Origin: Stenotrophomonas maltophilia
GTDB taxonomy: Bacteria; Pseudomonadota; Gammaproteobacteria; Xanthomonadales; Xanthomonadaceae
Assembly: GCA_900113425.1 (NCBI GenBank)
Contig: FOZF01000001.1
Location: 1,598,832 to 1,632,753 of the forward strand
Reading direction: 5' to 3'
Length of the DNA stretch: 33,922 bases
The notes below the pieces were generated by a model. It was not told the DNA's origin. It made no database searches and was given only the letters and a program-made list of their open reading frames with translations. Each line of letters opens with the position of its first letter. Position 1 is the stretch's first letter. Positions 8,189 through 15,686 of this stretch are shown piece after piece. The translations under genes and the position numbers were made by a program.

Positions 8189-9370
8189 TTACTTCGCGTC
8201 GCCGGCCGGAGCCGCAGGCGGGGCAGCGGCCGGCTTGGCCGGTGCGGCGCCCTTTTCGGTGGCATTGACCGGCATGCCGGGGCCGATCTTCTGCAGGCCT
8301 TCGACGATGACCTTGTCGCCGGGCTTCAGGCCGTCCTCGACCAGCCACTTGTCGCCGATGGTGCGGCTGACCTTGACCGGGCGAACTTCGACCTTGCTGT
8401 CCTTGCCGACCACCATCGCGGTGGTATCACCCTTGGCATCGCGGGCGATGCCCTGCATCGGCACCAGCACCGCGTCGCTGCGCACGCCGCCGCCGATCAC
8501 GGCGCGTACGTACATGCCCGGCATCAGCAGGCCATCGGGATTTTCCACCTTGACCCGCAGGCCGAAGCTGCCGGTGGCCGGATCGACGCTGACTTCGGAG
8601 AACTCCAGCGTGCCCTTGTGTTCGAAGGCGCTGCCGTCTTCCAGCAGGATGCTGACCGGCGTCTGCTGGTTGTCCTGCAGGCGGCCGGCGGCCAGCTCGC
8701 GGCGCAGCTGCAGCAGCTCGGCCGAGGACTGGGTCAGGTCAACGTAGATCGGATCCAGCTGCTGCACCGTGGCCAGCGCGTCGGCCTGGCCGGCATTCAC
8801 CAGCGCACCCTGGGTGACGCTGGACTTGCCGATGCGACCGCTGATGGGCGCGGTGATGCGGGCGTAGCCCAGCGTGACGTTGGCCGAATCCAGCGAAGCC
8901 CGGGCGGCGCCGACATCGGCCTCGGCCTGCTTCTGCGCGGCTACGGCATTTTCCAGATCCTGCTGGCTGACCGCATCGACCTTGGCCAGCTCGGTGATGC
9001 GCTTGGCACTCAGGCGCGCGGCGTTGGCCGTGGCTTCGGCGCGGGCCAGCTGTGCGCGGGCACTGTTGGCCTGGGCGCGGTAGCTGGCGTCATCCAGCTG
9101 ATACAGCGGCTCGCCGGCCTTGACCATGCCACCCTCGGTGAACAGGCGCTTGGCCACGATGCCGCTGACCTGCGGACGGACTTCGGCCACCAGGAAGGCA
9201 TTGGTCCGGCCCGGCAACTCGCGGGTCAGGCCCACGGTCTCGGACTTCAGCGTGACCACGCTGACCTGGCCCGGCCCCTGTTCGGGGGCCTGGGGTTCGC
9301 CGCCACAGGCGGCCACAGTCGTGGCGATGGCCAGCGACAGCGCAAAGGGTCGGATTCGGCTCAGCAACAT
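8189..9370 (-). CDS. smeD: SmeD, periplasmic adaptor (membrane fusion) lipoprotein
   Basis: Membrane-fusion protein joining SmeE to SmeF in the periplasm. It has 393 residues from the ATG at 9370. This start was chosen because it begins a lipoprotein signal (MLLSRIRPFALSLAIATT) with lipobox VAAC and Cys22; the open frame continues upstream to 9535, but that extension has no signal-like character and crosses the promoter. The domain order is barrel-sandwich lipoyl half (about 60-95), alpha-helical hairpin (about 98-165, Ala/Gln/Lys rich), second lipoyl half (about 170-205, ITAPISGRIG), beta-barrel and membrane-proximal domain. The C-terminus is a Pro/Ala-rich tail. No strong Shine-Dalgarno is visible. 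It is the first gene of the smeDEF operon, repressed by SmeT. Confidence 0.95.
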   Translation of the reverse strand: MLLSRIRPFALSLAIATTVAACGGEPQAPEQGPGQVSVVTLKSETVGLTRELPGRTNAFLVAEVRPQVSGIVAKRLFTEGGMVKAGEPLYQLDDASYRAQANSARAQLARAEATANAARLSAKRITELAKVDAVSQQDLENAVAAQKQAEADVGAARASLDSANVTLGYARITAPISGRIGKSSVTQGALVNAGQADALATVQQLDPIYVDLTQSSAELLQLRRELAAGRLQDNQQTPVSILLEDGSAFEHKGTLEFSEVSVDPATGSFGLRVKVENPDGLLMPGMYVRAVIGGGVRSDAVLVPMQGIARDAKGDTTAMVVGKDSKVEVRPVKVSRTIGDKWLVEDGLKPGDKVIVEGLQKIGPGMPVNATEKGAAPAKPAAAPPAAPAGDAK

Positions 9371-9435
9371 GGGGAAGGCTCTTGGAGGGAATAATCTCAG
9401 CAGGCACTGATACGGCGGACGCTTCCCGGGAACGG

Positions 9436-9465
9436 GTTGGGGCCTCTCGAACAACGCCCACCCGC
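9436..9465 (-). other. Imperfect hairpin in the smeDEF 5' leader
   Basis: GGGTTGGGGC and GCCCACCC can pair with two single-base bulges around a 12-base loop. It lies within the roughly 146-base leader predicted between the smeD promoter and its ATG. A functional role is only a possibility. Confidence 0.25.
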
Positions 9466-9522
9466 GAAGGCATGGGTACCGGAACCGGACAGCCACGCAC
9501 ACGACGGGAACGATGGACGGGA

Positions 9523-9552
9523 AATATACATACATGCGTGTTTGTTTGTAAA
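9523..9552 (-). promoter_or_regulatory. smeDEF promoter
   Basis: Read on the minus strand, TTTACA (9552-9547) matches five of six bases of a -35 box and TATATT (9528-9523) five of six of a -10 box, with an 18-base spacer. The region is AT-rich in a GC-rich genome. It overlaps the SmeT operator, consistent with the known repression of smeDEF by SmeT. Confidence 0.6.
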
Positions 9553-9560
9553 CAGGTACA
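9526..9560. promoter_or_regulatory. SmeT operator region
   Basis: The AT-rich segment between smeD and smeT contains an imperfect palindrome, with ACATGCGTGTTTG on one side and TTTGTAAACAGGT on the other. SmeT is known to bind a 28-bp pseudopalindrome overlapping both divergent promoters. The position given here covers that area, but the exact footprint limits are not derivable from the sequence alone. Confidence 0.65.
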
Positions 9561-9562
9561 AT
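9557..9562 (+). promoter_or_regulatory. smeT promoter -10 box
   Basis: TACAAT (5/6 to consensus), 29 bases before the smeT ATG. No good -35 lies 17 bases upstream; the preceding GT-rich stretch is the SmeT operator, so the gene is expected to be autorepressed. Confidence 0.45.
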
Positions 9563-9591
9563 TCAGCCACGTTTCACCCGCACTCGTACCC

Positions 9592-10251
9592 ATGGCCCGC
9601 AAGACCAAAGAGGACACCCAGGCAACCCGGGAAGGCATCCTTGACGCCGCCGAAGCCTGCTTCCATGAACATGGCGTGGCCCGTACCACGCTGGAGATGA
9701 TCGGTGCCCGCGCCGGCTATACCCGTGGCGCCGTGTACTGGCACTTCAAGAACAAGGGCGAGGTGCTGGCCGCGATCATCGAACGGGTGCACCTGCCTTT
9801 CATGCAGGAGCTGGAGCGCACCTCCACCGAGCAGCGCGATACGCCGGTGCATGATCTGCGCGCAGTGATGATCCATTCCTTCATCGAGCTGTCCGAAGAC
9901 GAGCGCCTGCGCAAGACCATGGAGATCATGCTGCGCAGCGATGCTTCGGCCGACACCAAGGTACTGACCGAACTCCAGCAGGCCGGTTTCCGCGATGCGC
10001 TGGACCGGATGGGGCGTGCGCTGCGCCGCGCGCAGGCGCTGGGCCAGCTGCGCGAAGGCGCCGACCCGAAGATCGCCGCGCGCATGCTGCATGCGACCGT
10101 GCTGGGGGTGCTGCATGGCGCGATGGTCGAGCCGGATCTGATGGATCTCAAGCGCGACGGCATGCTCGCGCTGGACATGACCTTGGCCGCCTACGTGAAG
10201 GAAGGCGTGTTCGAGCCGGGCACCGTACCCGCGCCGTTGCCGGAGGCGTGA
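9592..10251 (+). CDS. smeT: SmeT, TetR-family repressor of smeDEF
   Basis: TetR/AcrR-family repressor of 219 residues, transcribed divergently from the pump genes it controls. The N-terminal helix-turn-helix is at residues about 12-57 (AAEACFHEHGVARTTLEMIG then AGYTRGAVYWHFKNKGEV), followed by an all-helical ligand-binding and dimerisation domain. Known effectors of SmeT include triclosan and flavonoids. Residue 166 is leucine; change of Leu166 to Gln is a reported loss-of-function mutation in a pump-overproducing strain, so this allele looks functional at that site. The frame is intact. The start ATG at 9592 was preferred because upstream in-frame codons cross the operator. Confidence 0.96.
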   Translation: MARKTKEDTQATREGILDAAEACFHEHGVARTTLEMIGARAGYTRGAVYWHFKNKGEVLAAIIERVHLPFMQELERTSTEQRDTPVHDLRAVMIHSFIELSEDERLRKTMEIMLRSDASADTKVLTELQQAGFRDALDRMGRALRRAQALGQLREGADPKIAARMLHATVLGVLHGAMVEPDLMDLKRDGMLALDMTLAAYVKEGVFEPGTVPAPLPEA

Positions 10252-10280
10252 GCCGCCGCCGGGTGCATCGGCAGATGCAG

Positions 10281-10304
10281 GAAGGCCGCCTTTCGGCGGC
10301 CTTC
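10281..10304. terminator. Bidirectional terminator between smeT and hslU
   Basis: A perfect 10-bp stem, GAAGGCCGCC / GGCGGCCTTC, with loop TTTC, lies between convergent genes. Neither side has a long T tract, but position and symmetry support termination from both directions. Confidence 0.7.
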
Positions 10305-10308
10305 TGCG

Positions 10309-11682
10309 TTACAGGATGTAGCGGCTCAGGTCCGGATCCTGCACCAGTTCACCCAGGTGAGCATCGACGTACGCGCTGTCGATGGCCAGGGTCTCACCAT
10401 CGCGGTCAGGCGCTTCGTAGCTGAGCGAATCCAGCAGGCGCTCCAGTACCGTATGCAGGCGGCGGGCCCCGATGTTCTCCTGGCGCTCGTTCACCTGGAA
10501 GGCAATCTCGGCCAGACGTTCAATGGCATCACCGGTGAAGCTGACCTTGACGCCCTCGGTGGCCAGCAGTGCCTCGTACTGCTTGGTCAGCGCAGCCTTC
10601 GGCTCGGTCAGGATGCGCACGAAATCACCCTTGCTCAGCGCACCCAGTTCCACGCGGATCGGGAAACGACCCTGCAGCTCCGGAATCAGGTCGCTCGGCT
10701 TGGCCAGATGGAAGGCACCGGAAGCGATGAACAGGATATGGTCGGTCTTGATCGTGCCGTACTTGGTCGACACGTTCGAGCCCTCCACCAGCGGCAGCAG
10801 ATCGCGCTGCACGCCTTCGCGCGACACGTCGCCACCGCCCACGTTGTCGCCGCGCTTGGCAACCTTGTCGATCTCGTCGATGAAGACGATGCCATGCTGC
10901 TCGCAGGCTTCGATCGCAGCCGTGCGGATATCGTCCTCGTTGACCAGCTTGCCGGCCTCTTCCTCCAGCAGCAGCGGGCGTGCCGCCTTGATGGTCAAGG
11001 TGCGCTTGTGCGCCTTGGCACCACCGCCGAGATTGGCGAACATCGACTTCAGCTGCTGGCCCATCTCCTCCATGCCCGGCGGCGTCATGATGTCCATGCT
11101 GACGTTGGCGGCCAGGTCCAGTTCGATCTCGCGCTCGTCCAGCTCGCCATTGCGCAGCATCTTGCGGAACTTGATGCGGGTTTCGTTGTCCTGCGCCGAT
11201 GGCTCGTTGCGCGCCACTTCCGGGTCGAAACCGATGCCGCCGCTGCGGCGCGGCAGCAGCGCATCGAGAATGCGGTCTTCTGCGCGTTCCTCGGCCTGGG
11301 TGCGCACGCGCACCTTGGCCTGCTCGCGGTACAGCTTGACCGCGGTATCGGCCAGATCGCGGATGATCTGTTCAACGTCCTTGCCGACGTAGCCGACCTC
11401 GGTGAAACGGGTCGCTTCGACCTTCACGAACGGCGCATTGGCCAGCGTGGCCAGGCGGCGCGCGATTTCGGTCTTGCCGACGCCGGTCGGGCCGATCATC
11501 AGGATGTTCTTCGGCATGACCTCGTTGCGCAGCTCGGCCGGCAGCTGCATGCGGCGCCAGCGGTTGCGCAGGGCGATGGCCACGGCACGCTTGGCGTCGT
11601 GCTGGCCGACGATGTGCCGGTCCAGCTCCTGCACGATCTCGCGCGGCGTCATGGTGGCGGAGGAAACTTCGATCTTCGACAT
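10309..11682 (-). CDS. hslU: HslU (ClpY), ATPase of the HslVU protease
   Basis: AAA+ unfoldase that feeds substrates to the HslV peptidase in the cytoplasm. It has 457 residues from the ATG at 11682; a GTG four codons earlier (11694) is an alternative. Walker A is GPTGVGKT at residues 64-71. The pore loop is [14 protein letters not shown], Walker B is [11 protein letters not shown], and sensor 2 is in [16 protein letters not shown]. The C-terminal ...DLSRYIL tail is the one that docks into HslV. An I-domain of about 130 residues sits between Walker A and B. It follows hslV on the same strand after a gap containing one REP, and probably shares the hslV heat-shock promoter. Confidence 0.97.
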   Translation of the reverse strand: MSKIEVSSATMTPREIVQELDRHIVGQHDAKRAVAIALRNRWRRMQLPAELRNEVMPKNILMIGPTGVGKTEIARRLATLANAPFVKVEATRFTEVGYVGKDVEQIIRDLADTAVKLYREQAKVRVRTQAEERAEDRILDALLPRRSGGIGFDPEVARNEPSAQDNETRIKFRKMLRNGELDEREIELDLAANVSMDIMTPPGMEEMGQQLKSMFANLGGGAKAHKRTLTIKAARPLLLEEEAGKLVNEDDIRTAAIEACEQHGIVFIDEIDKVAKRGDNVGGGDVSREGVQRDLLPLVEGSNVSTKYGTIKTDHILFIASGAFHLAKPSDLIPELQGRFPIRVELGALSKGDFVRILTEPKAALTKQYEALLATEGVKVSFTGDAIERLAEIAFQVNERQENIGARRLHTVLERLLDSLSYEAPDRDGETLAIDSAYVDAHLGELVQDPDLSRYIL

Positions 11683-11734
11683 GGATAGGCTCACGAATGC
11701 GTTGTCGATGACACCGGAACCAGACGGCCCGGCC

Positions 11735-11758
11735 GGTAGCGCCGGGCCATGCCCGGCG
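11735..11758 (+). repeat. SMAG/REP element between hslV and hslU
   Basis: A single GGTAGC plus GCCGGGC-CAT-GCCCGGC palindrome lies inside the presumed hslV-hslU transcript, 12 bases past the hslV stop. In the mRNA it would form one hairpin between the two cistrons. Confidence 0.85.
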
Positions 11759-11770
11759 GATCAAGGAGCG

Positions 11771-12322
11771 TCACAGCTCCTCGACCACCACGTTGCGGTT
11801 GGTGTAGATGCAGATGTCGCCTGCGATGTTGATCGCTTCACTGGCGATGGTGCGCGCATCCAGCGCCGTGTGTGCCATCAGCGCGCGGGCCGCCGACAGC
11901 GCGTAGGAGCCGCCGGAACCGATGGCGATGATGCCGTCTTCCGGCTCGATCACGTCGCCGGTGCCGCTGATGATCAGCGAGGTTTCCTTGTCGGCCACGG
12001 CCAGCAGTGCTTCCAGCTTGCCCAGGCGACGCTCGGTGCGCCAGTCCTTGGCCAGCTCGACGGCGGCACGTTGCAGCTGGCCGTGCTTTTCCAGCTTGGC
12101 CTCGAACAGCTCGAACAGGGTGAAGGCATCGGCGGCCGCGCCGGCGAAACCGGCCAGCACCTGGCCATCGCGACCCAGCCGGCGCACCTTCCGCGCATTG
12201 CCCTTCATCACGGTGTGGCCGAGCGTGACCTGGCCGTCGCCGGCAATGGCCACGTGCTCGCCGCGACGCACGCAGACGATGGTGGTGGCGTGGAAAACGT
12301 TGGGGTTCTGACTGGGGTCCAT
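11771..12322 (-). CDS. hslV: HslV (ClpQ), peptidase of the HslVU protease
   Basis: Proteasome-beta-like threonine peptidase of 183 residues that assembles as two stacked hexamers capped by HslU. The catalytic Thr is expected at residue 13, after a 12-residue N-terminal extension ([12 protein letters not shown]) that E. coli HslV lacks and that must be removed to free the nucleophile. Residues TTIVCVRRG follow; E. coli has Ser where this protein has Cys17. Family motifs [20 protein letters not shown] and the [11 protein letters not shown] stretch are present. GGAGG six bases upstream is a good ribosome-binding site, and a sigma-32-type promoter lies just ahead. Confidence 0.97.
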   Translation of the reverse strand: MDPSQNPNVFHATTIVCVRRGEHVAIAGDGQVTLGHTVMKGNARKVRRLGRDGQVLAGFAGAAADAFTLFELFEAKLEKHGQLQRAAVELAKDWRTERRLGKLEALLAVADKETSLIISGTGDVIEPEDGIIAIGSGGSYALSAARALMAHTALDARTIASEAINIAGDICIYTNRNVVVEEL

Positions 12323-12347
12323 GCGGCCTCCGATAGCTGTTCCCGGG

Positions 12348-12376
12348 ACATGGGGACAGCGCGCGGGCCGATCAAG
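12348..12376 (-). promoter_or_regulatory. Sigma-32 (heat-shock) promoter of hslVU
   Basis: On the minus strand CTTGAT (12376-12371), a 15-base spacer, then CCCCATGT (12355-12348). This is very close to the RpoH consensus CTTGAA-N13-15-CCCCATnT. It lies 25 bases before the hslV start codon, and hslVU is a classical heat-shock operon. Confidence 0.8.
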
Positions 12377-12428
12377 CCTGCGCGGATGGCTGCCGTTCAG
12401 GGCTCGGGCGCCAGCGGCCGCCGCACCC

Positions 12429-12451
12429 GCCGGGCATGGCCCGGCGCTACC
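12429..12451 (-). repeat. SMAG/REP element, inverted orientation
   Basis: GCCGGGC-AT-GGCCCGGC followed by GCTACC. It is in tandem, same orientation, with the REP at 12456-12480, unlike the inverted dimers elsewhere in the window. It lies between xerC and the hslV promoter. Confidence 0.8.
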
Positions 12452-12455
12452 ACTG

Positions 12456-12480
12456 GCGCCGGGCGTGGCCTGGCGCTACC
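12456..12480 (-). repeat. SMAG/REP element overlapping the xerC stop codon
   Basis: A slightly degenerate REP (GCCGGGC-GT-GGCCTGGC then GCTACC). On the minus strand its GGTAG signature supplies the TAG stop of xerC (12478-12476), so the element begins inside the coding sequence. Confidence 0.8.
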
Positions 12481-13348
12481 GGCGGCGCTTGGCGCGCGGA
12501 TGCGCAGCGTCGTAGACCTTGGCCAGGTGCTGGAAATCCAGATGGGTGTAGATCTGCGTGGTGGCGATGTCGGCGTGCCCGAGCAGTTCCTGCACGCCGC
12601 GCAGATCGCCGGACGATTCGAGGATGTGGCTGGCGAAGCTGTGCCGCAGCATGTGCGGATGCACGTGCTTGAACAGCCCTTGCCGCTGCGCCAGCTGGCG
12701 GATGCGGATCTGCACCGCGCGCTGGCTGATCGGCCCGTTGCGGCCCGGAAACACCGGGGTGGCCGGGGCGCCGCCGCTTTCGCTGCGCCACGCAAGCAGT
12801 GCCTCGCGCGCCGGCTTGCCGAACGGTACCCGACGCTGACGGTTGCCTTTGCCCATCACGTTGACCAGGCCGCTGGCAAAATCCAGATCACGCCAGGTCA
12901 ATGCACAGACCTCGCTCAGGCGCAGGCCGGAGGAATAGAACAGCTCCAGCAGCGCGCGGTCGCGTCGCCCCAGCTCGCCTTCCGGTTCCAGTTCGACCAG
13001 TTGCACCGCTTCATCTGCGTCGAGCACCTGCGGCAGCCTGCGCGGCGCTCGCGGTGCCTTCAGCGTGGCCGCTGGACTGACTTCGATGCGGCCATGCCTG
13101 AGCAGCCACGCATAGAAGCTGCGGCAGGCAGACAGCCGCCGCTGCAGGCTCTTGGCCGACAGGCCCCGGCGATGTTCATCGGCGACAAACTGGCGCACGG
13201 CGTCAGCATCCAGCGCCTCCACCGGCACGCCCCGTGGCTCGGCCCATGCCGCCAGCGCATCCAGGTCGCGACGGTAGGCGTCCAGCGTGTGCGCCGACAT
13301 CCGCCGTTCCACCTGCAGGTGCTGCAGGAACGCCATGACCGCGCTCAT
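12476..13348 (-). CDS. xerC: XerC, site-specific tyrosine recombinase
   Basis: Tyrosine recombinase that with XerD resolves chromosome dimers at dif near the division septum. It has 290 residues. The catalytic set is complete: Arg143 (SSGLRLSEV), Lys167, His232 and Arg235 ([13 protein letters not shown]), His258 ([11 protein letters not shown]) and nucleophile Tyr267 (QIYTHL). The N-terminal SAM-like core-binding domain covers about residues 1-90. XerC rather than XerD is favoured by the neighbourhood lptM-dapF-DUF484-xerC, the same order as in enterobacteria. The stop codon falls within a REP, so the last residues (AKRRR) border imported repeat sequence. It lies 16 bases after DUF484, in the same operon. 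Confidence 0.95.
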   Translation of the reverse strand: MSAVMAFLQHLQVERRMSAHTLDAYRRDLDALAAWAEPRGVPVEALDADAVRQFVADEHRRGLSAKSLQRRLSACRSFYAWLLRHGRIEVSPAATLKAPRAPRRLPQVLDADEAVQLVELEPEGELGRRDRALLELFYSSGLRLSEVCALTWRDLDFASGLVNVMGKGNRQRRVPFGKPAREALLAWRSESGGAPATPVFPGRNGPISQRAVQIRIRQLAQRQGLFKHVHPHMLRHSFASHILESSGDLRGVQELLGHADIATTQIYTHLDFQHLAKVYDAAHPRAKRRR

Positions 13349-13364
13349 CGCCGCCGCGCTCCGC

Positions 13365-14039
13365 TCAGTCCTGGAAGCGCTTGAGGCCGGTGGCCAGGGC
13401 CTCGCCCATCATGCGCAGGAACAGCGTGCCCATGCCCGGGTAGAAGCGGTTCGGGTCATGGCTGCCGACCGCGATCAGGCCGACACCCGGCAGCGGCAGC
13501 AGGGCGGTGGTCTGCACTTCCTCGCTGCGCGCGCCATACAGCACCGCGTTCTTTTCCGGCTGCAGGCGGCCGCAGATCGGCTCACCGTCCTTCAGGCAAT
13601 CACGGAAGGGGCCCAGGCGTGGATCGTCGGCCGCGATGACCTGCAGCCATTCGGCCTGTTCCAGCCCGGCCACCGGCACGTGCACGACCAGCCGCACCAG
13701 ATCACCCGCAAAATCCTCCTGCAGCGAGGCGGCCATCGCACGCAGGGTATCGGCGGCACTGCCCTGCTTCATCAGTGCCAGCGTCAGCTGGTGGGTGCGC
13801 ACCGCCAGCCGTTCGTTGACCTGGGCGGTCGCGCCCAGATCGGCCAACCGTCGCGCCAGCTCACGGTTCTTTTCCCGCAGCAGCTCCAGCTGGTAGCTGG
13901 CCAGCGATGCGGTCGGGCCGTCATCGCGCGGCACCACCAGGGTCAGCGCCAGGTCCGGAAACTGCTTGAGGAAGGCCGGATGGCGCCGCAACCAGGCAGC
14001 GACTTCATGGGCCCCGAGCTTGTCGACGGTCTCAGTCAT
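13365..14039 (-). CDS. DUF484 family protein
   Basis: A 224-residue protein of the DUF484 family found next to xerC in many gammaproteobacteria (called yigA in E. coli). The N-terminal half contains the family stretch [20 protein letters not shown], then a short coiled coil (residues about 50-75, [18 protein letters not shown]), then a GAF-like domain ending [16 protein letters not shown]. Biochemical function is unknown. The start at 14039 overlaps the dapF stop by ATGA, so translation is probably coupled; a longer open frame upstream reads through dapF and was ignored. Confidence 0.92.
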   Translation of the reverse strand: MTETVDKLGAHEVAAWLRRHPAFLKQFPDLALTLVVPRDDGPTASLASYQLELLREKNRELARRLADLGATAQVNERLAVRTHQLTLALMKQGSAADTLRAMAASLQEDFAGDLVRLVVHVPVAGLEQAEWLQVIAADDPRLGPFRDCLKDGEPICGRLQPEKNAVLYGARSEEVQTTALLPLPGVGLIAVGSHDPNRFYPGMGTLFLRMMGEALATGLKRFQD

Positions 14040-14887
14040 GCGATCCACTCCCCTTCGAAGACGAATGCGGTGGGGCCGGCCATCACCACGGGCTGCCCCT
14101 CGCCCGGCCACTGGATGCGCAGCTCGCCGCCGGGCAGGCTGATGCGTGCATCGCGCTGCAGGCGACCGCGCTGCATGAGGGTAACTGCGGCTGCACAGGC
14201 GCCGCTGCCGCAGGCGAGGGTCTCGCCGACGCCCCGCTCGAACACGCGCAACCGCGCGTGGTCCGGCGCGATGACCTGGGTGAAGCCCACGTTCACCGAC
14301 TTCGGGAACGAGGCGTGCTGCTGCAGCAGCGCGCCGACGCGCTCGACCGGCGCCGCATCGATCAGGCCCACCTCGATCACGGCATGCGGATTGCCCATCG
14401 ACACCGCAGCAAACCGCACGCTCTCGCCCTGCAGCGGCAGCAGGTACTCCTCGCGCGGGTGGGCAAAGCCGACCAGCGGCACGCTGGCAGGTTCGAATGC
14501 GGGTACGCCCATGGTCACCGCATACTGGCCCTCGCCCAGCACCTGCACCGCATGGCTGGCCAGCGGGCTGTCGATGACGAATGCATCGCCCTGGGCACTG
14601 CCCTCGCGCACCAGCCAGGCCGCGATGCAGCGCGCGCCGTTGCCGCACTGCTCGGAATTGGAGCCATCGGCGTTCCAGATCCGGTACGAGGCGACCGAGC
14701 CTTCGGCGCGCGGGGACTCGATGGTCAGGATCTGGTCGCAGCCCACGCCGGTGTGGCGGTCGGCCAGGCGCGCGGCCAGCTGCGGCGTGGGCGGCGCGGT
14801 GCCGTCGCGCAGGTCGATCACTACGAAATCGTTGCCCGCGCCGTGCATCTTGCTGAAACGCAGCGCGGTGGAACCGGCCTTACTCAT
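14036..14887 (-). CDS. dapF: DapF, diaminopimelate epimerase
   Basis: Converts LL- to meso-diaminopimelate for lysine and peptidoglycan synthesis, using two cysteines as acid and base with no cofactor. It has 283 residues, slightly longer than E. coli DapF. The two active-site cysteines are Cys81 in [11 protein letters not shown] and Cys226 in TLACGSGAC, each in one of the two pseudo-symmetric halves. The N-terminal [15 protein letters not shown] is the family signature. The start overlaps the end of lptM by eight bases, and the end overlaps DUF484 as ATGA, which is tight operon packing. Confidence 0.97.
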   Translation of the reverse strand: MSKAGSTALRFSKMHGAGNDFVVIDLRDGTAPPTPQLAARLADRHTGVGCDQILTIESPRAEGSVASYRIWNADGSNSEQCGNGARCIAAWLVREGSAQGDAFVIDSPLASHAVQVLGEGQYAVTMGVPAFEPASVPLVGFAHPREEYLLPLQGESVRFAAVSMGNPHAVIEVGLIDAAPVERVGALLQQHASFPKSVNVGFTQVIAPDHARLRVFERGVGETLACGSGACAAAVTLMQRGRLQRDARISLPGGELRIQWPGEGQPVVMAGPTAFVFEGEWIA

Positions 14888-15125
14888 TCCCGTCGTCCAC
14901 CTTCTTGACCGGGTCCGGGGTCACCGACGGACTGCCGTCACCCGTGTCCTGGGTGGCAGGCGGAGTTGCTTCGCCGTCGGCGTCGGTGGCCGGCTCGACG
15001 GTCTCTTCCACCGGCACCGGCTTCTGCGGCAGCACCAGCGGGCCCTTGTTGCCGCAGGCGGACAGGAACAGCAGCGAGGCCGCTGCCAGCGGAATCAGGA
15101 TGGCGTTTCGATGGGGAATCTTCAT
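14880..15125 (-). CDS. lptM: LptM-like small lipoprotein (YifL/LppL family)
   Basis: An 81-residue lipoprotein. The signal [16 protein letters not shown] leads to a lipid-modified cysteine at residue 24, followed by GNKGPLVLP, the conserved motif of LptM/YifL. In E. coli this protein binds the LptD-LptE translocon and helps LptD oxidative maturation. After the motif the protein is an acidic, Pro/Thr/Glu-rich tail, longer than in enterobacteria and probably disordered. The start at 15125 was preferred over 15179, because the upstream extension would displace the signal peptide. It sits directly upstream of dapF with an eight-base overlap, as in E. coli. Function is by homology and context. Confidence 0.85.
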   Translation of the reverse strand: MKIPHRNAILIPLAAASLLFLSACGNKGPLVLPQKPVPVEETVEPATDADGEATPPATQDTGDGSPSVTPDPVKKVDDGNE

Positions 15126-15179
15126 GCCCCGAGTATAGCCACTGCCGGCTGAGCGGTTGGTGGAGGGTACGGCCCCCAT

Positions 15180-15203
15180 GGCAGCGCCGGGCCATGCCCG
15201 GCG
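15180..15203 (+). repeat. SMAG/REP variant (GCAG instead of GTAG)
   Basis: GGCAGC plus the GCCGGGC-CAT-GCCCGGC palindrome, between the YbaN-like gene and lptM. The tetranucleotide presumed to be read by the RAYT has a T-to-C change, so it may be an inactive copy. Confidence 0.75.
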
Positions 15204-15209
15204 GAAGGG

Positions 15210-15632
15210 TCAGTCCTGCGGCGGCAGCGGCCGCGTCCACAGCCAGATCGCCACCACGGTCATGCTGCCGATGGAAAACCATTTCACCCAGGCGATCGGC
15301 ACGCACCACAGCATGATCCCGGCACAGACCGCCATGGTGATCGTGGCCATCCATTTGCCGTAGCGGCTGACCGCGCCATGCGCCTGCCAGTTGCTGATGG
15401 CCGGCCCGAAGCGCGGATGCTGCAGCAGCCAGGCATGCAGCCGCTCGGAGCCACGCGAGGCGGCCCATGCCGAGATCAGGATGAATACGGTTGTCGGCAG
15501 TCCCGGCACGAAGATGCCGACAATGCCGGTGCCGAGACTGACATAGGCGAGCAGCCACCATGCCCAGCGGAAACGCACCGGCCGGCGGGTCGGGGCTGCG
15601 TCCTGGGCGGCAGGCGGTTCAGGCAGGCTCAT
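15210..15632 (-). CDS. DUF454 (YbaN) family inner-membrane protein
   Basis: A 140-residue integral membrane protein of the DUF454/YbaN family. Residues about 24-58 hold the family signature (LAYVSLGTGIVGIFVPGLP and ILISAWAASRGSERLHAWL), followed by HPRFGPAISNW and two further hydrophobic segments near the C-terminus. The N-terminal 20 residues are Pro/Ala rich and probably cytoplasmic. Function is unknown in the family. It lies between the ptrB terminator and the lptM operon on the same strand, so it may be a single gene or read into lptM. Confidence 0.9.
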   Translation of the reverse strand: MSLPEPPAAQDAAPTRRPVRFRWAWWLLAYVSLGTGIVGIFVPGLPTTVFILISAWAASRGSERLHAWLLQHPRFGPAISNWQAHGAVSRYGKWMATITMAVCAGIMLWCVPIAWVKWFSIGSMTVVAIWLWTRPLPPQD

Positions 15633-15651
15633 GGCCGCAAGGATAACGGTT

Positions 15652-15680
15652 CGGGGTGCCCGGCAATGCCCGGCACCCCG
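15652..15680 (-). terminator. Hairpin downstream of oligopeptidase B gene
   Basis: Arms CGGGGTGCC (15652-15660) and GGCACCCCG (15672-15680) enclose a second short GGC/GCC stem. It is placed just past the S9 peptidase stop and ahead of the next gene. It has no T tract. The inner CCCGGCAATGCCCGG resembles a diverged REP. Confidence 0.5.
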
Positions 15681-15686
15681 CCGCGA

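Noticed and set aside
5030..9394. A 1454-codon open frame on the plus strand opposite smeE and smeD
   Set aside because: It is exactly antisense to two certain genes, is rich in His, Gln, Arg and Gly as expected for the complement of GC-rich coding sequence, and has no recognisable domain.
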